Assembly (NCBI RefSeq): GCF_004135345.1
Contig: NZ_CP035495.1
Location: 930,001 to 994,000, forward strand
DNA length: 64,000 nt
Source: Xylanimonas allomyrinae
GTDB lineage: Bacteria; Actinomycetota; Actinomycetes; Actinomycetales; Cellulomonadaceae
Reading direction: 5' to 3'
Shown here: one piece after another, positions 54,363-63,453 of the stretch
How the letters are laid out: each line of letters opens with the position of its first letter
How positions within the stretch are numbered: position 1 is the first letter of the stretch
Position numbers and translations under genes: made by a program
Notes under the pieces: model-generated
Databases searched by the model: none
The model's input: the letters and a program-made list of their open reading frames with translations, nothing else
What the model was told of the DNA's origin: nothing

Positions 54363-54415
54363 ACGGCCCCGGCTCCGCGTGCGCGAGCGGCGCACGCCGC
54401 CGCACACTGGCAGCC

Positions 54416-55068
54416 ATGAGCGAACAGGCAGCGCTACGGCCGGGCCTGGGCACCTTCAGGCGGCTGGAGTTCTTCACCGACGGCGTCTTCGCCATCGTCA
54501 TGACCATCATCGTGCTCGAGGTCGGCATCCCCGAGGGGCCCGCCGCCCAGCTGTGGGCGCAGCTCGGCGAACGCCTGCCCGAGCTCGGCACGTACGCGCT
54601 CACCTTCGTGACCCTCGGCGCCCTCTGGTTCGGCAACCGCACCCAGGGCGAGTTCCTCGAACGCGCCGACCACCCCCTGGTGTGGCTCGTGCTCGCACTC
54701 CTGCTCACCGTCGCCCTCGTGCCGTTCTCCGCCGGCCTGCTGGGCGAGTTCCCGACGGCGCGCCCCGCCGTCGTGTTCTTCGGCGCGCACCTGACCGTCG
54801 TGTACATGCTGCATGCCCTCGTGTGGACCTACGCGTCCGGGCACCCCGGGCTGCTGCGCGACGGCGTGCCCGCCGGGTACCGGCGGCGCTCGCGGCTGTA
54901 CTCCTGGATGCCCGCGGGCGGGTACGCGCTGGCGACCCTGCTGGGGCTGGCGGTGCCCGTGGTCGGGCTCGCCGGGTTCCTGCTGGTGCCGGTGCCGCTC
55001 GTCAGCGGGCTCTTCTACCGGGGCTGGGGCGGCTGCACGACAGGGAGCAGGCGGCGGAGCCGGCGTGA
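54416..55068 (+). CDS. TMEM175/DUF1211 family potassium channel-like protein (one-base shift)
   Basis: The family hallmark RLEFFTDGVFAIVMTIIVLE is at residues 15-34. A six-helix layout follows, with LGALWFGNRTQGEFLERADH and GYRRRSRLYSWMPAGGYALA. As sequenced, the frame runs on past the natural end into the opposite-strand symporter gene. One added G at 55026-55029 gives the ending WGRLHDREQAAEPA with a stop at 55068, 217 residues. Bacterial TMEM175 proteins form tetrameric K+ leak channels. It is convergent with the symporter gene, 21 bp away. Confidence 0.8.
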
Positions 55069-55089
55069 GCGCGCGGCGGGGCCGCACGC

Positions 55090-56313
55090 TCAGGCCGCGA
55101 GGGCCGCGGGGGCGGCCTCGCGCGCCGGTGCCGCCGACGGCGTCCGCGCCCCGATGCCGCGCCGCTGCGCGTACCGCGACAGGATCATCAGCAGGGGCCC
55201 GTCGCTGGTGATGTTGGCGGCCGTCCCGAACGAGTCCTGCAGGGCGAAGATCGCGAGCATGAGGCCGGTGCCCGCCTCGTCGAACCCGAGCACGGTGGTG
55301 ACCAGGCCGAGCGAGGCCATGAGCGTGCCGCCGGGAACGCCGGGCGCGGCGACGGCGAACACACCCAGCAGCACCACGAACAGCAGCATGGTGCCCGCGG
55401 CGGGCAGCTCGCCGTACAGCACCTGGGAGACGGTCATGGCCAGGAACGTGATGCTGATGACCGAGCCGGGCATGTGGACGTGCGCGAGCAGCGGCACCCC
55501 GAAGTCGACCATGCGCTTGTCGAGAGAGCGCGACGCCGACGCACCCTTGAGCGCGACCGGCAGGGTCGCGGCCGAGGACATGGTGCCGACGGCCGTCAGG
55601 TACGCCGCGCCGTAGTGGCGCACGACGTCGAACGGGTTGCGCCGCGAGTACGCCGCCGCGGCCACGTACAGCACGGCGATCCACGCGACGTGCACGGCCA
55701 CGACCACGCCCAGCGCCTGGAGGAACACGGGGACCTGCCGGGTGATGCCGCCCTGGTAGGCCAGCAGCGCGAACACCGACGCGATGAACACCGGGAGCAC
55801 GGGGACCACGACCCGGGTCACGATCGCCAGCACGATGCGGTGCAGCTCGTCGAGCGCGGCCGCGAACCGGCGCGCCCGCGTCCAGGAGACGGCCAGGCCC
55901 AGCAGCAGCGCCAGGACGAGCGCGCTCATCGTCGGCATGATCGGCGCGATGGTCAGCTCGAACAGCATCTCGGGCAGCGCGCGGCCGCCGTCGACGGCCC
56001 CGGGGACCGACAGCCCCGGCACGAGGGCGAACCCGGTGAGCGCCGCGAGCAGCGCGGCCGCGACCGCCGAGCCGTACCCGAGCCCGAGCGAGACGCCCAG
56101 CAGGCGGGACGCGTCGGCGCCCGACCGGGCGATCGACGGGGCGACGAACCCCAGGATGATCAGCGGCACCGCGAAGAACACGACCTGACCGGTCAGGTGG
56201 CGGACGGACTGGACGACGGTGATGGCGGTCTCGCCGACCGTCAGGCCCACGGCGACGCCCAGGGCGATGGCCACCAGGAGCCGGAACGGGAGAGAGGACA
56301 GGAAGCGGTTCAC
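55090..56313 (-). CDS. Dicarboxylate/amino acid:cation symporter (DctA/GltP family)
   Basis: A 407-residue SDF-family secondary transporter from GTG 56313 (MNRFLSSLPFRLLVAIALG). The helical hairpin motif with the serine-containing stretch is GTMSSAATLPVALKGASA, and DSFGTAANITSDGPLL is the transport-site helix with the conserved Asn. AAPGVPGGTLMASLGL is the second re-entrant loop. It couples uptake of C4-dicarboxylates or amino acids to Na+ or H+. Upstream in-frame codons to 56400 lack a ribosome-binding site. Confidence 0.9.
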   Translation of the reverse strand: MNRFLSSLPFRLLVAIALGVAVGLTVGETAITVVQSVRHLTGQVVFFAVPLIILGFVAPSIARSGADASRLLGVSLGLGYGSAVAAALLAALTGFALVPGLSVPGAVDGGRALPEMLFELTIAPIMPTMSALVLALLLGLAVSWTRARRFAAALDELHRIVLAIVTRVVVPVLPVFIASVFALLAYQGGITRQVPVFLQALGVVVAVHVAWIAVLYVAAAAYSRRNPFDVVRHYGAAYLTAVGTMSSAATLPVALKGASASRSLDKRMVDFGVPLLAHVHMPGSVISITFLAMTVSQVLYGELPAAGTMLLFVVLLGVFAVAAPGVPGGTLMASLGLVTTVLGFDEAGTGLMLAIFALQDSFGTAANITSDGPLLMILSRYAQRRGIGARTPSAAPAREAAPAALAA

Positions 56314-56807
56314 GTGCGCGATCCCTACAGGTCGAGGACGCCGGCGCGCCGGCATGGCAGGCAGCGGCGCGGCGGGCACACGAGAAGGCCGGCCGCGCAC
56401 GAGGGCGACGACCGGCCACAGACCACACGTCCCGTCGCGACGGGACCGTGCAGGGCGCGCGGACGCCGCCCTAGGGACACGTCCCGGGGGCGACGGCGAA
56501 GGTCGGCGTGCGCGGCATGCGGGCAGCCTCCCCGCTGCGGCCGCCCCGGATCAAGCCGGGTGTCCGGAACGCCGGGAACCCCCCGTTGGTCCGGCGCACC
56601 ATGCACGCCGGCCTGGCGCAGCCCCCGGTGCGGGCGGGCGTACCGTGACGCAGCGCAACGCAGCGCCGGACCATCCCGAGAGACGCACGCCACGCACGAC
56701 TAGGCTCGTCCGGCAGACCGGGGACGGCGGTGGGCCTCCCCGAACCATGCCCTCAACGCCACGCCCGCGACGGCAGCGCTGAGCACCGCCCGGGACGAAG
56801 GAGGACC
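56314..56807. other. Gene-free divergent promoter region
   Basis: 494 bp between the symporter and Mrp genes. Frames here have no family support. TAGGCT at 56701-56706 could be a -10 box for the Mrp operon, without a clear -35. No known riboswitch was recognised. Confidence 0.35.
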
Positions 56808-58475
56808 ATGGTCGCCCTGGTACTCGTGCCCGTCCTGCTCGGCGTCGCGCTCTACAAGGTGCCCGCCCGGCCCGCCAAGGCGATCGCCCTCGCCGGCCAG
56901 GGCTGGCTCGCCTGGCGAGCCCTCACCCTGTTCGCGCGCGCCACCCGCGACGGCACCTTCACCCAGGTCCTCGGCGGCGACGACACGCTCCTGTACGTGT
57001 CGCTGCGCGCGGAACGCACCGCCCTCGCGCTCGTGCTGCTGACCGTCCTGCTGATCACCGCCGCCCTCGTCTACGCCCTCGGCGAGCCCTACTTCGACAC
57101 CAAGCTCCTGCTCCTGCTGCTGGTGCTGCAAGGACTCGTCGCCGGGCTCTTCCTCACCGACGACGTGTTCAACCTCTTCGTCCTGTTCGAGGTCACCACC
57201 CTCACCGTCATCCTCCTGGTGATGTTCAAGAAGGACCGCCGCAACACCTACGACGGCCTGTACTACCTCATGGTGCAGATCGTCGCCATGACGTTCTTCC
57301 TCTTCGGGCTCGCCTACCTGTACCGCACCTTCGGCGTCCTGTCCGTCACCGAGATCGGCCTGCTCGTGCAGCACGGCGTCGACCCCCGCACCCTCGTGCT
57401 GCCCTTCGCGTTCATGCTCACCGGCATCGCGCTCAAGGCAGGGCTGTTCCCGCTGTTCTCCTACGTGCCACGCTCCTACGGCAACCCCGGCGCCCCGACC
57501 GTCGTGCTCATGCTCATGTCCGGGCTGCTGGTCAAGGCCGCACTGTTCTGGATCGCCCGCCTCGTCACCCTGTTCGCCCCCGCCCTCGACACCAGCCGCC
57601 TCCTGCTGGCCATCGGCCTGGCGACCGGCGTCGCGGGCGCCGCCTGGGCCCTCGCCCAGACCGACGTGCGCCTCCTGCTCGCCTACTCGACCGTCTCCCA
57701 GGCCGGGCTCATCCTCCTCGGCCTGGCCGCCGGCACCCCGGCCGCGACCGGCGGCGCGACCGCCCACCTCATCACCCACGCCCTGGCCAAGTCCGTGCTG
57801 TTCCTCACCGCCGCCATGATCGCCCGCCGCTACGGCAGCACACGCCTGGCCGACCTGCGCGGCGTCGCCCGCCGCATGCCGCTGCTGACCGTCGTGTCGG
57901 CCGTCGCCGTGCTCGGCATCGTCGGCGCCCCCTTCACCGCGGGCGCCGCCTCCAAGGACCTCATCCTCGCCGGGTCCACGGGACCCTGGGCGCAGGCCGC
58001 CGTGTGGACCGTCAACCTCGCCACCATGCTCGTCTTCGTGAGGTACGCGGCCATGTTCGTCGGCACCCCCCAGCGCGAACCTGCGCCGCGCGCCGCCGCC
58101 GGGGCGGCGCACCCGGGCACCGGCACCGGCACCGGCACCGGCACCGGCACCGGCACCGCCGCCAAGACCGGCGTCGTCGCGGCGCTCGCGGCCGTGCTGC
58201 TCGCGGCGGGGGTGCTCGCGCCGCAGGCGGGGCGCCTGCTGCTGGGTGACGGCGTCGCCGTCCCGGCGGGCACGACGGCGGCCAAGGTGGGCGCGTTCGC
58301 GCTGACGCTCGCCGTCGCCCTGGCCGCCCACCGGTTCGCCGCCCCGGCCGTGCGCCGGTGGCGTGCCCCGCTGGGACGGTCGCTGTCGCTGCCGCACGCG
58401 TGCCTGGCCGTGACGGTGTTCTTCGCCGCGACGGCCCTGTACGCCACCCTGGTGACGCGGGCGGTGCCGGGATGA
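56808..58475 (+). CDS. mnhD: Mrp-type Na+/H+ antiporter subunit D
   Basis: A 555-residue NuoM/N-like proton-channel subunit with about 14 helices. The ATG at 56808 follows AAGGAGG. Key features are LTDDVFNLFVLFEVTTLTVI with the conserved membrane Glu, GIALKAGLFPLFSYVPRSYG with the Lys, LAYSTVSQAGLILLGL and LITHALAKSVLFL with the broken-helix Lys. A (Gly-Thr)x7 linker encoded by a hexanucleotide repeat lies near residue 440. It is the only large antiporter-like subunit in this operon, since no MrpA homologue is present. Confidence 0.88.
   Translation: MVALVLVPVLLGVALYKVPARPAKAIALAGQGWLAWRALTLFARATRDGTFTQVLGGDDTLLYVSLRAERTALALVLLTVLLITAALVYALGEPYFDTKLLLLLLVLQGLVAGLFLTDDVFNLFVLFEVTTLTVILLVMFKKDRRNTYDGLYYLMVQIVAMTFFLFGLAYLYRTFGVLSVTEIGLLVQHGVDPRTLVLPFAFMLTGIALKAGLFPLFSYVPRSYGNPGAPTVVLMLMSGLLVKAALFWIARLVTLFAPALDTSRLLLAIGLATGVAGAAWALAQTDVRLLLAYSTVSQAGLILLGLAAGTPAATGGATAHLITHALAKSVLFLTAAMIARRYGSTRLADLRGVARRMPLLTVVSAVAVLGIVGAPFTAGAASKDLILAGSTGPWAQAAVWTVNLATMLVFVRYAAMFVGTPQREPAPRAAAGAAHPGTGTGTGTGTGTGTAAKTGVVAALAAVLLAAGVLAPQAGRLLLGDGVAVPAGTTAAKVGAFALTLAVALAAHRFAAPAVRRWRAPLGRSLSLPHACLAVTVFFAATALYATLVTRAVPG
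58116..58157 (+). repeat. Hexanucleotide repeat (GGCACC)x7 inside mnhD
   Basis: Seven perfect GGCACC units encode Gly-Thr repeats between two membrane regions. Changes in copy number would keep the frame and vary the linker length. Confidence 0.9.
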
Positions 58476-58951
58476 TCCGGCGGTACGGGCCCGTCGTGGT
58501 GGTCTTCACCGTGATCTGGGTCGTGATGAACGAGGTCCTGAGCGTGGTCTCGGTGGTCTCGGGCGTCGTGGTCGCGGTCGCGGCGCTGTGGATGACGCGC
58601 CGCGTGCTGCACGTCGACTACGCGACGGTGTTCCTGCGCCCGCTGGCCACCGCACGGTACGTCCTGCTGCTGCTGCGCGAGATGACGGTCGCGGCCTACG
58701 GCATGGCCGTGGTCATCGTGCGCGGGCACGCGCAGGTGACGCAGTTCGTCCACGAGAGCGCGCTGGACGACGACCTGCTGCTGTTCCTGCTGGCCAACAG
58801 CCTCATCCTCACGCCCGGCTCGGTCGCCGTGGACCGTGAGGGCGGCCGCCTGACCGTGATCACGGTCGACGACGACGCGCGCGCCCGTGCCACGTGCGTG
58901 CGTCTCGAGCGCGCGATCGCGCGGTTGGTGAAGGAGGACGCGTGTTCCTGA
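58472..58951 (+). CDS. mnhE: Mrp-type antiporter subunit E
   Basis: A 159-residue MnhE-like protein: two or three N-terminal helices (VVVFTVIWVVMNEVLSVVSV), then a cytosolic domain with the family block LFLLANSLILTPGSVAVDRE and ITVDDDARA. It overlaps the mnhD stop by four bases and the next gene by ten. MrpE is needed for assembly and activity of the hetero-oligomeric antiporter. Confidence 0.9.
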   Translation: MIRRYGPVVVVFTVIWVVMNEVLSVVSVVSGVVVAVAALWMTRRVLHVDYATVFLRPLATARYVLLLLREMTVAAYGMAVVIVRGHAQVTQFVHESALDDDLLLFLLANSLILTPGSVAVDREGGRLTVITVDDDARARATCVRLERAIARLVKEDACS

Positions 58952-59205
58952 GCGTCGTGTCCTACACGCTGCTGCTCGCGTCGGTGCTGACCGGCGTCGT
59001 CGTGCTGCGCGGCTCCGACCCGTGGAGCCGGCTGCTGGGCTACTGCCTGGTGGCCGGCAAGGTCAACATGCTCGTCGTCATCCTCGCGCTGGTCACGGGG
59101 CACAGCTTCTACCTCGACATCGCGCTCGTCTACACGCTGCTCAGCTATGTGGGCGTGCTGGTGCTGTCGGACTACATGGCCGGGAGGGGGAGCGACCTTG
59201 GCTGA
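58942..59205 (+). CDS. mnhF: Mrp-type antiporter subunit F
   Basis: An 87-residue, three-helix MnhF protein. The GTG at 58942 follows AAGGAGG. LRGSDPWSRLLGYCLVAGKV and LDIALVYTLLSYVGVLVLSD match the family core. It lies inside the continuously overlapping Mrp operon. Confidence 0.88.
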   Translation: MFLSVVSYTLLLASVLTGVVVLRGSDPWSRLLGYCLVAGKVNMLVVILALVTGHSFYLDIALVYTLLSYVGVLVLSDYMAGRGSDLG

Positions 59206-59479
59206 GATCGTGGGGAACGTCGTCATCGGGATCGGCGTGGCCGTCGTCGTCCTGGGGCTCGTGGGCCTGCTGCGCTTCAAGGAGTTCGACCTCAAGCTGC
59301 TGGCCGGGGCGAAGATCGACACCGTCGGGTTCATCGTCATCGTGCTCGGCGCGGTCATCCGCAGCGGGTTCACCTGGTTCAGCGCGAAGGCGCTGCTGAT
59401 CCTCGCGATCGTGCTGCTGGTCAACCCGGTGGTCACCAGCACGCTCGCGGCGGGCTCGCGCCGCAGCCGGGAGCGGTGA
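59198..59479 (+). CDS. mnhG: Mrp-type antiporter subunit G
   Basis: A 93-residue, three-helix MnhG-like protein. TTG at 59198 is chosen because GGAGGGGG lies just upstream and the previous gene overlaps by eight bases. GLVGLLRFKEFDLKLLAGAK is the family block (usually GLLRFPDxYTRLHAATK), and GFIVIVLGAVIRSGF follows. It is shorter than typical MrpG. Confidence 0.82.
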   Translation: MAEIVGNVVIGIGVAVVVLGLVGLLRFKEFDLKLLAGAKIDTVGFIVIVLGAVIRSGFTWFSAKALLILAIVLLVNPVVTSTLAAGSRRSRER

Positions 59480-60392
59480 TGGGCCTGGACCAGATCGTCT
59501 TCGTCTTCCTCATCGTGTTCGCGGTGCGGGCCGTGTTCGCCTCGTGCCTCAAGCACGCGATCATCACCTCGGGCGTGTTCGGCCTGTGGGCGTCCCTGGC
59601 GTACCTGCTGTACCACGCGCCCGACGTCGCCGTCTCCGAGGCCGTGGTCGCCTCGTCGCTCGGCACGGTGCTGCTCATCCTCACGATCCGCAACTACGGC
59701 GACATCACCGTGCCCGGCATCCCGCTCATGGTCTGGCGGCGCAAGGGCGCCGACCTGGTCATGCTGGGCGTGTGCGCGCTGGTGCTGTACCTGACGGCGA
59801 CCGCGCCGCCGGTCGAGGTCGGGCCGCTGCGCGAGGCCGTCATGACCGCCTACCTGGACTCCCCGCGCCTGGTCAACCCGGTCACGAGCATCCTGCTGCA
59901 CTACCGCGTCTTCGACACGGTGCTCGAAGCCCTGATGCTGCTGGTGGCCGTGCTGGGCGTCATGCACCTGCGCGACACCGGCGGCGGGCCGTCGCCCGCC
60001 GGGTACGGGTCCCTCGGCGCGCGGCACCCCACGCTCGTCACCGCGCTGCGCATCCTGACGCCCGTGCTCGTCGTCGTCGGCGTCGCCCTCGTCGTCGGCG
60101 ACCCGCACACCCCCGGCGGCGGGTTCCAGGGGCGGGGCTGCTGGCCGCCGTCATCGTCAGCCGCTACCTGGTCGGGATGCGCGGCCCGGCCAGCACCGCG
60201 GGGCTGGAGACGCTGGAGAAGGTCATCTTCGTGGTGTTCGTGGTGAGCGTCGCCCTGTACATCTTCCTCGGGCTGCAGCACGCGACGCCCGAGGCGTACG
60301 CGCCGTTCATGATCGCGATGAACGGGCTTCTGGGCCTCAAGGTCTTCTGCGGGCTGTCCATCATGTTCCTGTACTTCGCGAAGGAGGCGTGA
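59479..60392 (+). CDS. mnhB: MbhD(DUF4040)-MnhB fusion antiporter subunit (one-base shift)
   Basis: The N-terminal half is a DUF4040/MbhD-like unit (FGLWASLAYLLYHAPDVAVS, EAVVASSLGTVLLILTIRN), equivalent to the C-terminal part of MrpA. The second half is MnhB (PTLVTALRILTPVLVVVGVA, PHTPGGGFQGAGLLAAVIVS, LEKVIFVVFVVSVALYIFLG). As sequenced, the frame is lost at GGGFQG. One added G at 60129-60132 restores 304 residues. The ATG at 59479 overlaps the MnhG stop. The arrangement resembles the MbhD-F module of membrane-bound hydrogenases. Confidence 0.85.
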
Positions 60393-60775
60393 GCGTGCCC
60401 GACCTGTCGTGGCTCGACGGCGCGAACGTCGCCGTGATCCTGTTCTGCATCGGCCTGGCCGGGCTGGTGCTGCGCAAGAACATGATGATCTCCGTCATCT
60501 CGCTGTCGGTGATGAGCACCGCCGTCATCCTCGCGTTCGTCACGCTCGGCTCCAGCCCGGCGCACGAGGCGCCCATGACCGCCCAGACGGTCGCCGGGGC
60601 CGCCGACCCCGTGCCGCAGGCGCTCATGATCACCACGGTCGTCATCGGCGTCGCCGTGCAGACCGTGTGCCTGGTGCTGATCCTCAACCACTACCGCGAG
60701 CACAAGACCCTCGACTGGGACGAGGCCAAGGCCATCCGCGAGGGCGGGGCGCAGACGGGCCCGAGCCAGGGCTGA
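60389..60775 (+). CDS. mnhC: Mrp-type antiporter subunit C (NuoK-like)
   Basis: A 128-residue, three-helix MnhC/NuoK-like protein. VILFCIGLAGLVLRKNMMIS and DPVPQALMITTVVIGVAVQT are diagnostic, including the Asp-Pro-Pro/Leu-Pro-like DPVPQAL turn before the last helix. The GTG at 60389 overlaps the preceding stop. It is the last gene of the operon; a 7-bp-stem hairpin (60785-60802) follows. Confidence 0.9.
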   Translation: MSVPDLSWLDGANVAVILFCIGLAGLVLRKNMMISVISLSVMSTAVILAFVTLGSSPAHEAPMTAQTVAGAADPVPQALMITTVVIGVAVQTVCLVLILNHYREHKTLDWDEAKAIREGGAQTGPSQG

Positions 60776-60838
60776 ACGCCCCCGGCCGCCGGGAGCGGCG
60801 GCGGCCTGTCCGGCTGGCGGGACACCCGCCCCGTGCCC

Positions 60839-60868
60839 TTGACCGGGCAGCGCGGACCGTCATAGCGT
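60839..60868 (+). promoter_or_regulatory. Candidate metE promoter
   Basis: TTGACC (60839-60844) and TAGCGT (60863-60868) with an 18-base spacer, 200 bp upstream of metE and 86 bp upstream of a Met-rich small ORF. Confidence 0.45.
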
Positions 60869-60953
60869 TCCCGCGCGTTTCCCCGCAGGGCGGTTGGCCC
60901 CGGCAGCGCCGCACACGCAGCGGCGCGAGCCGTCGCGGGGAGCTACACGGCAC

Positions 60954-61025
60954 ATGCACATGCTCATGAGAAGGCCCGCTCGGGGGCGACCACCCCGGCG
61001 GCTGCGGCAGCGCAACCTGGCCTGA
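60954..61025 (+). CDS. Met-rich upstream ORF before metE (possible leader peptide)
   Basis: A 23-codon ORF whose product begins MHMLMRRPARG, placing three Met codons in the first five positions. CGGGGAG lies about a dozen bases upstream. Its stop is 42 bp before metE. Between them AGTCC (61042-61046) can pair with GGACT (61058-61062), which overlaps the metE ribosome-binding site GAGAGGA. A leader that stalls when Met-tRNA is limiting could thus expose the site. This is a hypothesis; the rest of the peptide is Arg/Pro-rich and could be non-functional. Confidence 0.35.
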   Translation: MHMLMRRPARGRPPRRLRQRNLA

Positions 61026-61067
61026 CGGCCGAGGGCCCGAGCAGTCCACCCTCCGAGAGGACTCCTC

Positions 61068-63413
61068 ATGCCCATCGTCAACCCGTTCCCCGGCGGCACC
61101 ATCCTCGGCTACCCGCGCATCGGCCGCCGCCGCGAGCTCAAGCGCGCGCTGGAGGCCCGCTGGGCCGGGCGCACCACCGACGCCGACCTCGAGGCCACCT
61201 GCCGTGCGCTGCGCCTGGCCACCGTGCGCCACCTGGCCGGCCTCGGCCTCGACCCCGCCGACGGGTCGATCCCGTCGTCGTTCTCGCCCTACGACCACGT
61301 GCTCGACGCGGCCGTCACCCTCGGCGTCGTGCCCGCCGCCGACTACCACGTCGCCGCGCGCGGCGACGGCACCCGCCCGCCGCTCGAGCTCACCAAGTGG
61401 TTCGACACCAACTACCACTACCTCGTGCCGCAGATCGGCCCCCACACCCCGCTCGCCTTCGCCGACGACGCCCCCGTGCGCTGGTTCGCCGAGGCCGCCC
61501 ACCCCGACGACGGCGGCCTGCCCGTGGTCACCCGCCCCGTCGTCGTCGGCCCCGTCACGTTCCTGCTGCTCGCCAAGGCCGCCGCGGACGCACCCGCCGC
61601 CTTCCACCCCCTGGACCGGCTCGACGACGCCGTCGCCGCCTACGCCGGCCTGCTCGCCGCGCTCGGCGCCACCGGCGCCCCCTGGGTGCAGCTCGACGAG
61701 CCCGCGCTCGTCGCCGACACCGTCACCGGGCACCTGCCCGCCGGAGCCCTCGCCGACGCCGTCGCCCGCGCCTACGGCGCCCTGACCGCCGTCCCCGGTC
61801 GCCCTGCCATCCTCGTGACCGCCCCCTACGGCGACCTGCGCGGCACCACGGGCGACCACCTCGCCCCGCTCGCCGCCACCGACGTCGAGGCGATCGCCCT
61901 CGACCTCGTGCGCGGAACCGCCCCCGCCGGCCCCGTCCCCGGGCTCGCCGGCAAGACCCTCGTGGCCGGGCTCGTCGACGGGCACAACGTGTGGCGCACC
62001 GACCTGGCGCGACGGCTCACCCAGGCCACCGCGCTCGGCGCCGCCACCGGGGCCGGAGCCGTCGCCGTCGCCACCTCCACCTCCCTGCTGCACGTGCCCC
62101 ACGACGCCGACGACGAGACGTGGGACGCCACCCACGGCCGCGACCCACGCCTGCGCGACTGGGTCGCCTTCGCCGACCAGAAGGTCACCGAGGTCACCAC
62201 CCTCGCCCGCGGCCTCGCCCACGGCCCCGACGCCGTCGCCGACCAGGTCGCCGCCGCCACCGCCGCGCTCGCCGACCGCGCCCGCGCCGCCGGCGTCGTC
62301 GTGCCCGCCGTGCGCGCCCGCGTCGCCGCCCTGCGCCCCGCCGACCAGACCCGCGCGCCCTACCCCGAGCGGGCCGCCGCCCAGGCCCGGCGCCTGCGCC
62401 TGCCGCTGCTGCCCACCACCACCATCGGCTCCTTCCCCCAGACCCGCGAGATCCGCGCCGCCCGCGCCGCCTGGACCCGCGGCGACATCGACGACGCCGC
62501 CTACCAGTCCGCCATGCGCGAGGAGATCGCCCGCGTCGTCACCCTCCAGGAAGACCTCGGCCTCGACGTCCTGGTGCACGGCGAACCCGAGCGCAACGAC
62601 ATGGTGCAGTACTTCGCCGAACAGCTCGACGGGTTCGCCGTCACCGCCCACGGCTGGGTGCAGTCCTACGGCTCACGCTGCGTGCGCCCACCCCTGCTGT
62701 GGGGCGACGTCACCCGCCCCGCACCCCTGACCGTCGCATGGACCAGCTACGCCCAGTCCCTCACCAGCAAACCCGTCAAGGGCATGCTCACCGGCCCCGT
62801 CACCATCCTGGCCTGGTCGTTCGTCCGCGACGACCAGCCCCTGACCGACACCGCCGCCCAGGTCGCCCTCGCCCTGCGCGACGAGGTCACCGACCTGCAG
62901 GCAGCCGGCACCGCCGTCGTCCAGGTCGACGAACCCGCCCTGCGCGAGCTGCTGCCCCTGCGCCGCGAGCACCAGCACGCCTACCTCGACTGGGCCGTGC
63001 GCGCCTTCCGCCTCGCCACCGCGGGCGCGGACACCGCCACCCAGATCCACACCCACCTGTGCTACTCGGAGTTCGGGGACGTCATCGACGCCATCGACCG
63101 CCTCGACGCCGACGTCACCTCCGTCGAGGCCGCCCGCTCCCGCATGGAGATCGTGCCCCAGCTCGACCGCGCCGGGTACGGGCGAGGCATCGGACCGGGC
63201 GTGTACGACATCCACTCACCCCGCGTCCCGTCCGCCGGCGAGCTCACCGAGCTGCTGACGCTCGCGGCGACGTCGATCGACCCGGCGCTGGTGTGGGTCA
63301 ACCCGGACTGCGGTCTCAAGACGCGCGGCTACGCCGAGACGACGCAGTCGCTGCGCCACCTGGTGGCGGCGGCCCGAGCGGTCCGCTCCACGCTCGCCGG
63401 GTCGGGCAGGTGA
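61068..63413 (+). CDS. metE: Cobalamin-independent methionine synthase
   Basis: A 781-residue MetE that transfers a methyl group from methyltetrahydropteroyl-triglutamate to homocysteine. The N-terminal duplicate domain starts [18 protein letters not shown], and the C-terminal barrel starts [20 protein letters not shown]. Zinc ligands are visible as [12 protein letters not shown] (His and Cys) and [12 protein letters not shown] (Cys), and [20 protein letters not shown] binds substrate. GAGAGGA precedes the ATG. No cobalamin riboswitch motif was found in the 290-bp leader. Confidence 0.95.
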   Translation: MPIVNPFPGGTILGYPRIGRRRELKRALEARWAGRTTDADLEATCRALRLATVRHLAGLGLDPADGSIPSSFSPYDHVLDAAVTLGVVPAADYHVAARGDGTRPPLELTKWFDTNYHYLVPQIGPHTPLAFADDAPVRWFAEAAHPDDGGLPVVTRPVVVGPVTFLLLAKAAADAPAAFHPLDRLDDAVAAYAGLLAALGATGAPWVQLDEPALVADTVTGHLPAGALADAVARAYGALTAVPGRPAILVTAPYGDLRGTTGDHLAPLAATDVEAIALDLVRGTAPAGPVPGLAGKTLVAGLVDGHNVWRTDLARRLTQATALGAATGAGAVAVATSTSLLHVPHDADDETWDATHGRDPRLRDWVAFADQKVTEVTTLARGLAHGPDAVADQVAAATAALADRARAAGVVVPAVRARVAALRPADQTRAPYPERAAAQARRLRLPLLPTTTIGSFPQTREIRAARAAWTRGDIDDAAYQSAMREEIARVVTLQEDLGLDVLVHGEPERNDMVQYFAEQLDGFAVTAHGWVQSYGSRCVRPPLLWGDVTRPAPLTVAWTSYAQSLTSKPVKGMLTGPVTILAWSFVRDDQPLTDTAAQVALALRDEVTDLQAAGTAVVQVDEPALRELLPLRREHQHAYLDWAVRAFRLATAGADTATQIHTHLCYSEFGDVIDAIDRLDADVTSVEAARSRMEIVPQLDRAGYGRGIGPGVYDIHSPRVPSAGELTELLTLAATSIDPALVWVNPDCGLKTRGYAETTQSLRHLVAAARAVRSTLAGSGR

Positions 63414-63417
63414 GCGT

Positions 63418-63453
63418 GCGGCCGGTCACGCCCGCGCGGGCGTGACCGGCCGC
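63418..63453. terminator. Bidirectional terminator between metE and the antiporter gene
   Basis: GCGGCCGGTCACGCCC (63418-63433) and GGGCGTGACCGGCCGC (63438-63453) form a perfect 16-bp stem with the loop GCGC. Its end touches the stop codon of the convergent gene. Confidence 0.88.

Noticed and set aside
60776-61067. Cobalamin or SAM riboswitch before metE
   Set aside because: I looked for the cobalamin box and for SAM-I/SAM-IV core motifs; only isolated short resemblances (for example GCAACC) were found, not an ordered set of conserved elements.
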